Part shown: positions 58,528 to 64,000 of the stretch, one piece after another | Numbering within the stretch: position 1 is the first letter of the stretch | How the letters are laid out: every line of letters begins with the position of its first letter | Program-made: the position numbers and the translations under genes | Assembly: GCA_019310485.1 (NCBI GenBank) | Contig: JAFDEF010000005.1 | Location: 38,583-102,582 of the forward strand | Length of the DNA stretch: 64,000 nt | Direction: 5' to 3' | Source: Deltaproteobacteria bacterium | GTDB taxonomy: Bacteria > Desulfobacterota > DSM-4660 > Desulfatiglandales > HGW-15 | Notes under the pieces: model-generated | Seen by the model: the letters and a program-made list of their open reading frames with translations, nothing else | Told to the model about the DNA's origin: nothing | Databases searched by the model: none

Positions 58528-58860
58528 TCCCCGGTAGCTCAGTTGGTAGAGCGGGTGGCTGTAAGAAAAGAACTGCAGCTTCCACGAGAAATCGTGGTTG
58601 AAAAATCGGGTGAATTCAGGGAAGCCTGCCCTCCACCGCATATGGAGAATGGTAATCCTGAGCCAAGCCCTGAACTGTCACTGTTCAGGGAAGGTGCAGA
58701 GACTAGAGCTTCGGCTCGTACTCCGGACAGTTCCGGGGGAAGCGCCCGACACCCTCAGCCCAGGTATGTGGGACGGGTGATGAGATAGTCCAAGCCTGGT
58801 AGAAATATCAGGGCACTTGTAACCACTTGGTCGGCGGTTCGAGTCCGTCCCGGGGAGCCA
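58528..58860 (+). tRNA. tRNA-Asn(GUU) interrupted by a group I intron
   Basis: The 5' exon is 58528-58562 and the 3' exon 58820-58860. Joined they give a normal class I tRNA: acceptor TCCCCGG and CCGGGGA with discriminator G and encoded CCA, D-arm, anticodon stem GGTGG with CCACT, loop CTGTTAA with anticodon GTT, and T-loop GTTCGAGTC. The intron splits the anticodon between positions 35 and 36. The exon sequence matches the bacterial tRNA-Asn pattern; reading the unspliced loop as GTA (Tyr) fails because no long variable arm exists. Confidence 0.93.
58563..58819 (+). ncRNA. self-splicing group I intron (IC3-like) in tRNA-Asn
   Basis: A 257-nt intron without an open frame of its own. Exon bases GCTGT (58558-58562) pair with the internal guide GCAGC (58575-58579), giving the U-G pair at the 5' splice site. 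P4 forms between TCAGG (58616-58620) and CCTGA (58657-58661), within P and Q elements very like those of cyanobacterial tRNA-Leu introns (AATCCTGAGCC). P7 forms between GACTA (58701-58705) and TAGTC (58786-58790). The last base is the required G. It should splice without protein help. Confidence 0.9.
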
Positions 58861-58869
58861 ACAACGAAT

Positions 58870-58928
58870 GCAACCGGTTTCCTAACCGGTTGCTTAACGA
58901 ATAAAGCCCCGCATCGGCGATGCGGGGC
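58870..58928 (+). terminator. two strong hairpins after tRNA-Asn
   Basis: The first is GCAACCGGTT/AACCGGTTGC with a TCCT loop (58870-58893). The second is GCCCCGCATC/GATGCGGGGC with a GGC loop (58906-58928), flanked by AAA before and a T-rich stretch after. Both stems are perfect 10-bp pairs. They probably end the tRNA transcript; the second looks bidirectional. Confidence 0.65.
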
Positions 58929-59239
58929 GTCGTTGTTATAAGTGCAGTAATTTCATAAAGTTACGCCACCCCCGACATTACCGACTGCATTCTCGATTCT
59001 CCGCCAAACCGCCTGATTCATGTCCGGCGATGAATCTTTAACCTGAAATCTGCCTTCGGACCCCGAAACGAACGCGGAATTCTCCGATTCTCCGTTTTTC
59101 AGAATTCCTTGGTTAACAGGTCGGTTGCATTCAGGGTCGGGAAGCGCGGCCGGCAGTAACCTAAAAATAGCCGAATATCTTTATCTGCAGCCGATTCATT
59201 CGGGAGTTGATCAAGAAAAATTTCAATAAAGGGTTTTTC
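58929..59239. other. gene-free junction between tRNA-Asn and the defence island
   Basis: About 310 bases with no supported gene. Base composition turns more GC-rich with many CG dinucleotides. This could be the left border of an integrated element at the tRNA 3' end, but no integrase gene and no second copy of the tRNA end were seen within the window. Confidence 0.35.
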
Positions 59240-59270
59240 TTGACAGGGATTTGGTCTATCGTATGATAGA
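59240..59270 (+). promoter_or_regulatory. promoter with palindromic operator of the restriction-modification island
   Basis: TTGACA (59240-59245), a 16-base spacer and TATGAT (59262-59267). The inverted repeat TCTATC-GTAT-GATAGA (59255-59270) covers the -10. A repressor bound here would block RNA polymerase; the Xre protein encoded 70 bases downstream is the natural candidate. Confidence 0.7.
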
Positions 59271-59340
59271 TCATCTGATAACGCGCGTGATATGAATTCT
59301 GTGGGATTCAGATTTACCCGACTTTTCAAGGAGAGCACCA

Positions 59341-59577
59341 TTGAACGCCCAGACCGATATCCCTCGCTTGGTCCGTGAGCTGCGGGAGCGCACGGGCCTG
59401 ACCCAGGAAAAGTTCGCCGCCAGGCTCGGCGTGACCTTCCCCACCATCAACCGTTGGGAAAACGGCCGCGCCCGGCCGTCACCGCTGGCGTTGAAACAGG
59501 TTGAAGACTTGTTGCGGAGTATGGGTGAGCGCGGCGAGGATCTCTTGCAGGAGTTTTTCCCTGATGAGCAAAGCTGA
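59341..59577 (+). CDS. Xre-type helix-turn-helix regulator of the island
   Basis: A 78-residue Cro/CI-type protein: LVRELRERTGLTQEKFAARLGVTFPTINRWENGRARPSPLALKQVEDLL spans its DNA-binding domain. TTG 59341 follows AAGGAG. It is the first gene after a promoter with a palindromic operator and lies 59 bases before hsdM, so it is probably the C-protein-like or autorepressor control gene of the type I system. Confidence 0.85.
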   Translation: MNAQTDIPRLVRELRERTGLTQEKFAARLGVTFPTINRWENGRARPSPLALKQVEDLLRSMGERGEDLLQEFFPDEQS

Positions 59578-59636
59578 TATTGCCGACTGTGTATTGGTCC
59601 CATTGCTGTGTGTGCTGATAGATAAGGAGCTCTTTC

Positions 59637-61571
59637 ATGCCCGATCATAACTATTTTGCCAACCTGATCTGGCAGATTGCCGATTTGTTGCGCGGCCCCT
59701 ACCGGCCGCCGCAATACGAGCGCGTCATGCTGCCCATGACCGTGCTCCGGCGGTTCGATTGTGTTCTGGCCCCCACCAAGGCCAAGGTTTTGGCCGAGTA
59801 CGACCGGTGGTCGGATAAGCTCCGGGATGAGGCCCTGGACGCCAAGCTGAATCTGGCGGCCGGCCAGCGGTTTCACAATCATTCGCCTCTGGATTTCGAA
59901 AAACTCAAGGGCGACCCGGACCACATCGCCCAGCATTTGGTCAGCTACATCAAGGGGTTTTCCTCCGGCGTGCGGCGCATCTTCGAGTATTTCGAGTTCG
60001 AAAACGAAATCGAAAAGATGCGCGAGGCCAATATCCTCTACCTGGTAGTTTCCAAGTTCTGCGAGATAGACCTTCATCCGGACAGAGTTTCCAATCGTGA
60101 AATGGGCTACATCTTTGAGGAGCTCATCCGGCGTTTCAACGAGGCGAGCAACGAAGAGGCGGGCGACCATTTCACACCACGCGAAGTTATCCGGTTGATG
60201 GTTGATATCCTGTTTCTCCCTGACACCGATATTCTTACCACGAAAGGCATCATCAAAACGCTCTATGATCCTGCCTGCGGAACCGGAGGGATGCTTTCCG
60301 TTGCTGAAAGCTACGTGCGGGAGCTCAACCCCGATGCACGCCTTGAGGTCTTTGGACAGGATTTCAACTCGCAGGCCTATGCCATCTGCGGCTCGGACAT
60401 GCTGATCAAGGGCCATAACATCGACCACATCGCCTTTGGGGATAGCTTCACGGAGGACCGTTTTCCGAACAAGAAGTTCGATTACATGCTGGCCAATCCA
60501 CCTTTTGGAGTGAAATGGGAAGCAGAAGCCGAGTTTATCAAGCGGGAACATGAGGAACAGGGCTTTGGCGGTCGCTTCGGCGCGTGACTACCGCGCATCA
60601 ACGACGGGTCCCTGCTCTTTTTGCAACACATGATCACCAAGATGAAAGACCCCGAGGAAGGCGGCACGCGCCTGGCCATAGTTTTTAACGGCTCTCCTCT
60701 GTTTACCGGTGGCGCGGGCTCCGGCGAGAGTGAAATCCGTCGCTGGATTGTCGAGAACGACTGGCTGGAAGGTATCGTCGCCCTACCCGACCAGCTTATC
60801 GACGCCCGGACTTTCTTCAAGAAAATGCGCAAGAGTCTGGGCCAAAAGCGCCACGAGATATGCGAAGACCAACGCGCCGAGATCACTCGCCTCTACGGCG
60901 AGATCAATAAAAACGAATATGTCAAGATATTCGATAACGAGGACTTAGGCTACCGGCGCATCACGGTAGAGCGACCTCTGAAGTTGAATTTCACTGTTAC
61001 GGACGAGCGGCTTATGCGCGTACGTGAAACCAAACAATTCCTGAACCTGGCAACGAGCAAGAAGCGCAAGGATAAAGAGAAGGCCGAATCCGAGATAGCT
61101 GAAGGAAAGAAGCTCCAGGAAGCGATCCTATCGGCAGTTAATGACTTAAGTGGGATGGGTGTGGTCAAGAACCGTGACCACTTCGTGAAACTGCTGAAAG
61201 AGGCGTTCAGGGAAGCGGGCATCAAAGTCCCAGCGTCCCTTTTCAAGGCCATACTTATGGCGCTGGCAGAGCGGGATGAGACGGCGGACATCTGCACTGA
61301 TTCCAAGGGCAATCCCGAGCCTGATCCAGAATTGCGCGATTACGAGAACGTGCCGTTGAAGGAAGATGTGCAGGCTTATTTTGAACGGGAAGTCTTGCCA
61401 CATGTTCCCGACGCCTGGATCGATTACAGCAAGACAAGGATAGGTTACGAGATCAACTTCAACCGCTACTTCTACAAGTACATACCTCCGCGCCCACTGG
61501 AGGAAATCGAAGCGGACTTGAAGAAGATTGAGCAGGAAATCGCGGACATGTTGTCCGAGGTCACCGAGTGA
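59637..61571 (+). pseudogene. hsdM: type I restriction-modification methyltransferase HsdM, disrupted
   Basis: The full frame encodes an HsdM N6-adenine methyltransferase: helical N-domain, SAM motif DPACGTGGML at about 216-225 and catalytic NPPF (MLANPPFGVKW). Two defects are seen. A TGA at 60585-60587 replaces the glycine of the usual GRFGAGLPRINDGS, a one-base change from GGA. Further on, DQL joins directly to IDARTFFKKMRKSLG; the family normally has about 25-30 residues between, including an NTGIS/YIW segment. Reading continues in the same frame to 61571. Methylation activity is unlikely unless the stop is a sequencing error. Confidence 0.85.
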
Positions 61572-61580
61572 GGCAATGGC

Positions 61581-62663
61581 ATGGCTGAAACTGTACCAGC
61601 AGATGTGATCGGAAAGCTTCGCGAGGCTGTCGCGAGCCTCAAGGGCACGGCTATCTATAAGGAGATTGTGGAGCCGAGGGATGCCGTATTGGCGCGGTTC
61701 CAGCCGGTCTTTGCTCCCGACCATGTGACCGAGATAAGTGAGGACGAGTTCCGCAGCTTCCTCCTGCTTGAGGACAATCAGCACTGGAGCGGACTCCACC
61801 GGCAGGGACCTCGGATGTGTGCCGACATGGACCGGCTCAGAGGTGCCCTGGCAATACTCGTTGACGAGAGTCAACCGGTAGCGGACCGGCTGGATAGGGC
61901 CATCGAAATGGTCTCCGGCATGGGCAAGAATGTTGCCTCGGCCATCCTTCTGGTCGCCCAGCCTGAGCGGTACGGTGTATGGAACAACCGTTCCGAAGCA
62001 AACATGAGGCGGCTGGGCATTTGGCCGAAGTTCGACCGAGGCGAATCCTTTGGCAGTCGGTATGTGAAGGTCAACCAGATCTTGCTTCAGCTCCGGGATA
62101 TGCTCCAGCTCGACCTTTGGACATTGGATGCCCTCTGGTGGTATCTGGACCAGAAAGAATCGGGCGATCTGCCCCTGTCCGAAGTTACCGGAACGACGTC
62201 CGGCGGCGTGTCGGCGGAAACCGAACAGCGGTTCGGACTTGAACGTCACCTTCATGAATTCCTCCGTGACAACTGGGACCGGCTGGAGCTAGGTGGCGAA
62301 TGGGCGCTCTACCATGAACCCGGTGACGAGGAGGCCGGGTACGAGTATCCTTGCGACGTCGGCCGTATTGATCTTCTGGCCAAGCACAGGAAGAAACCAC
62401 GCTGGCTTGTAGTCGAGTTGAAGCGCAATCAAACCAGTGATCAGACTGTCGGGCAACTCCTTCGCTACATCGGGTGGGTCAAACAACATCTGGCAGAGGA
62501 TGGAGACGAAGTGCATGGACTCATAATCTGCCACGAGGCGGATAACGCCCTCCACTATGCATTGAGCACAGTTCCGGATGTTGAACTTCGACTATATGAA
62601 GTTGAGTTTCATCTTAAAAAGCCGGAGGTAATCCTGGGAGTGAGCAGGAGGGGCTGCGAATGA
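61581..62663 (+). CDS. NucS/DUF91-like nuclease-domain protein with helix-hairpin-helix-like N-terminal part
   Basis: A 360-residue protein. Residues about 1-195 include MVSGMGKNVASAILLVAQPERYGVWNNRSE, which resembles the helix-hairpin-helix region of DNA-glycosylase-like proteins. Residues about 225-350 form a PD-(D/E)XK-like fold: GRIDLLAKHRKKPRWLVVELKRNQTSDQTVGQLLRYIGWV, similar to the endonuclease NucS C-terminal domain (active D, E, K and Q visible). It sits between hsdM and hsdS, so it is an accessory defence protein. The function is unproven. Confidence 0.78.
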   Translation: MAETVPADVIGKLREAVASLKGTAIYKEIVEPRDAVLARFQPVFAPDHVTEISEDEFRSFLLLEDNQHWSGLHRQGPRMCADMDRLRGALAILVDESQPVADRLDRAIEMVSGMGKNVASAILLVAQPERYGVWNNRSEANMRRLGIWPKFDRGESFGSRYVKVNQILLQLRDMLQLDLWTLDALWWYLDQKESGDLPLSEVTGTTSGGVSAETEQRFGLERHLHEFLRDNWDRLELGGEWALYHEPGDEEAGYEYPCDVGRIDLLAKHRKKPRWLVVELKRNQTSDQTVGQLLRYIGWVKQHLAEDGDEVHGLIICHEADNALHYALSTVPDVELRLYEVEFHLKKPEVILGVSRRGCE

Positions 62664-63188
62664 AGTGGCGGGCCTACCCAAGATATAGGGACTCCGGCAT
62701 CGAATGGCTGGGCGATATACCGGCACATTGGGAGATCGTTCCTTTAAAATTTGCTCTTAAGCCTCGAGGAGATGCTGTCAAAACAGGACCATTTGGAAGT
62801 CAACTGTGCACTATTCCCAGATGATGCAGAAATTGGAATTTTGCATCCATGCCTGATGAGGATACAAGTTAATCCAAATATGGTCCTGTCTGAGTATCTC
62901 GCTTTGCTAATCCAAGATGGAGGCATAGTGCTACTTCAACTTCAACTCATGAGCAATGCAACTACAATTGACGTAATATACTCTGACTCTTTGAAAGCGG
63001 TTAGGCTCCCATTGCCTCCCATTCAGGAACAAGGTGAAATACTTGCTTGGATAAGCCAAGAAACAAAAAAACTCGATATTCTGTTGGCAAAAGTCCGCGT
63101 AAGCATCGACTTGCTCCGCGAATACCGCACGGCCCTCATCACGGCCGCGGTGACGGGTAAGATCGATGTGCGGGAGGAGGTCGCTTGA
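62660..63188 (+). pseudogene. hsdS: type I restriction-modification specificity subunit HsdS, internally deleted
   Basis: The ATG overlaps the preceding stop and is followed by the typical HsdS start (RDSGIEWLGDIPAHWEIVPLK, KTGPFGSQL). The frame then ends at TGA 62822-62824. From about 62800 another frame holds the 3' half: GILHPCLMRIQVNPNMVLSEYLALLIQ, LPLPPIQEQGEILAWI, and LLREYRTALITAAVTGKIDVRE. Most of one target-recognition domain and the second repeat are missing (about 175 residues left of more than 400). It cannot give sequence specificity as a whole. Confidence 0.85.
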
Positions 63189-63835
63189 TGCCGGTGCCGA
63201 ATCCCACGCCGATCTATCGTTTAATCCATGTGGACAACCTGCACGTATGCTTGCAGCACGGCGGACTACATGCGCCGAACTATACCCCAAACGACGGATT
63301 AAGATACAAGACGATTCATAACGTAGATATCCAACTCCAGCGTCGAGTCGTCCGGATTCCATGTGGGCCAGGAGGTGTGATACATGACTACGTAGGCTTC
63401 TATTTCGGTTTTTTGTCTCCGATGATGCTCCAACTCAAGACAGGGCAGGTAGAAGGATACAATGAGGGGCAAGAACCATTGATTTACCTGGTCTCTACGG
63501 CACAGGCTGTAGTGGATAGCGGAGTCGGTTACGTTTTCTCCGACGGGCACGGGATTGCGGCCTATACAGAGTGGTACGATGACTTATCCGATTTAGGTAA
63601 GGTGGACTGGAACATGGTCTATCAGCGGTACTGGGCAGACAACATAGACGATATGGACCGCCAGCGAAGGAAGCAAGCAGAATTCCTGGTGCATCGGTTC
63701 TGTGATTGGAAATTGATCCATGAAATAGGGGTAATCAATAACACAGTGAGCGTAAAGGTAGATAACGTACTGAACCGCTTCCCTAATCGTTCGCACCCAC
63801 CCGTGCGGGTGCGACGAGAGTGGTACTACTGGTGA
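63188..63835 (+). CDS. darT: DarT-type DNA thymidine ADP-ribosyltransferase toxin
   Basis: The 215-residue toxin modifies thymidine in single-stranded DNA with ADP-ribose from NAD. It matches the DUF4433/DarT fold: [10 protein letters not shown] at the start, [27 protein letters not shown], and the catalytic-glutamate helix [23 protein letters not shown]. The ATG at 63188 shares its first base with the hsdS stop and has GGAGG upstream. It is directly followed by its antitoxin. DarTG modules act in phage defence and are often found in restriction islands. Confidence 0.93.
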   Translation: MPVPNPTPIYRLIHVDNLHVCLQHGGLHAPNYTPNDGLRYKTIHNVDIQLQRRVVRIPCGPGGVIHDYVGFYFGFLSPMMLQLKTGQVEGYNEGQEPLIYLVSTAQAVVDSGVGYVFSDGHGIAAYTEWYDDLSDLGKVDWNMVYQRYWADNIDDMDRQRRKQAEFLVHRFCDWKLIHEIGVINNTVSVKVDNVLNRFPNRSHPPVRVRREWYYW

Positions 63836-63849
63836 AAGGAGGTGCCACC

Positions 63850-64000
63850 ATGATAGAGATTACGCGTGGTAATGTCGTCGAAGCCAACGCAGAAGCGTTG
63901 GTCAATACCGTGAATTGCGTTGGCTACATGGGTAAAGGAATTGCCCTGCAGTTCAAGAAAGCATTTCCCGAGAACTTCAAGGCATACGAGCGGGCCTGCA
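63850..64000 (+). CDS. darG: DarG-type macro-domain antitoxin, N-terminal part (cut by window edge)
   Basis: The first 50 residues are visible: [39 protein letters not shown] is the start of a macro domain of the DarG/TARG1 class, with the catalytic lysine region GKGIA. It would remove ADP-ribose from DNA and so counter DarT. AGGAGG precedes the ATG 14 bases after the DarT stop. The C-terminal DarT-binding domain lies beyond the window. Confidence 0.92.
   Translation, partial: MIEITRGNVVEANAEALVNTVNCVGYMGKGIALQFKKAFPENFKAYERAC

Noticed and set aside
58551-58575. tRNA-Tyr with anticodon GTA read straight through
   Set aside because: The exon join gives tRNA-Asn with GTT and a perfect stem; bacterial tRNA-Tyr would need a long variable arm that is absent.
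58501-58788. 95-residue protein-coding frame
   Set aside because: It lies on the tRNA 5' exon and the group I intron, and its translation has no protein-like features.
59271-60551. 426-residue minus-strand frame opposite hsdM
   Set aside because: A GC-rich shadow; the plus strand is clearly HsdM and the minus frame crosses the promoter.
60585-60587. second selenocysteine codon in hsdM
   Set aside because: The site aligns with a conserved glycine, not a cysteine, and the gene has another lesion. No reason exists for selenocysteine there.
60585-60587. UGA recoded as glycine genome-wide
   Set aside because: Many intact genes in the window end at TGA with normal spacing (dusB, cooC, ino1, the NucS-like gene), so UGA is an ordinary stop here.
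61146-62255. 369-residue minus-strand frame
   Set aside because: It covers the end of hsdM and the NucS-like gene on the opposite strand and has no recognisable motifs.

Overview
The window looks like the origin-proximal part of a chromosome from an anaerobic, probably autotrophic Desulfobacterota (deltaproteobacterial) bacterium. The case rests on a complete carbonyl branch of the Wood-Ljungdahl pathway (CooC, AcsD, CooS, AcsB, AcsC, AcsE, plus a corrinoid-activator fragment at the left edge), deltaproteobacterial-style DnaA proteins, a pilMNOPQ operon and a selenium-use cluster. Base composition is moderate and many genes start with TTG or GTG. No rRNA, ribosomal-protein or CRISPR locus is present, so taxonomy below phylum cannot be given.

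Layout. 1-2.1 kb: 3' end of a RACo-type activator, then a small gene graveyard (IlvD/Edd, DUF6282 and LarA-like remnants). 2.2-8.3 kb: dusB, an ispH-ubiA fusion, a glycosyltransferase, an MBL hydrolase, a CooT-like/DUF3842 pair and plsY. 8.4-25.1 kb: replication and segregation block with parB-parA, a perfect parS in a 42-bp palindrome, ddl, a first divergent dnaA after an AT-rich gap, two small genes, a membrane protein, birA, gpsA, and gyrA, gyrB, dnaN and a second dnaA on the minus strand. Gene orientation switches at about 25.1 kb. 25.2-34.8 kb: the CODH/ACS operon, closed by a strong terminator. 34.8-58.4 kb: housekeeping and signalling genes (Mrp ATPase, GGDEF protein, FHA-GAF adenylate cyclase, nadB, HAD phosphatase, pilMNOPQ, lepB, Nudix, surE, histidine kinase, CdaA-YbbR fusion, inositol-phosphate synthase, macro domain), then xdhC-yqeC-selB. 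58.5-64 kb: a tRNA-Asn split by a group I intron, followed by a GC-richer defence island: an Xre regulator, decayed hsdM and hsdS, a NucS-like nuclease and DarTG, which runs off the right edge.

Main discovery. The CO dehydrogenase gene cooS is interrupted by an in-frame TGA at codon 478. That codon falls on a conserved cysteine that ligates the Ni-Fe-S C-cluster (Cys446 by residue counting against Carboxydothermus CODH-II). The reading frame and conserved sequence continue unbroken on both sides. A hairpin matching the bacterial SECIS pattern begins 14 nt after the TGA, and selB lies on the same contig. The simplest reading is a selenocysteine-containing CO dehydrogenase. A second in-frame TGA, in hsdM, replaces a glycine and sits in a gene with a further deletion, so that one is ordinary decay.

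Second discovery. A 257-nt ORF-less group I intron lies between anticodon positions 35 and 36 of tRNA-Asn(GUU). P4, P7, the P1 U-G splice pair and the terminal G are all visible.

How the genes fit together: CooC and the CooT-like protein can supply nickel, CooS and AcsB carry out CO2/CO and acetyl-CoA chemistry, AcsC/AcsD/AcsE deliver the methyl group, RACo reactivates the corrinoid, and SelB would let the selenocysteine form of CooS be made.
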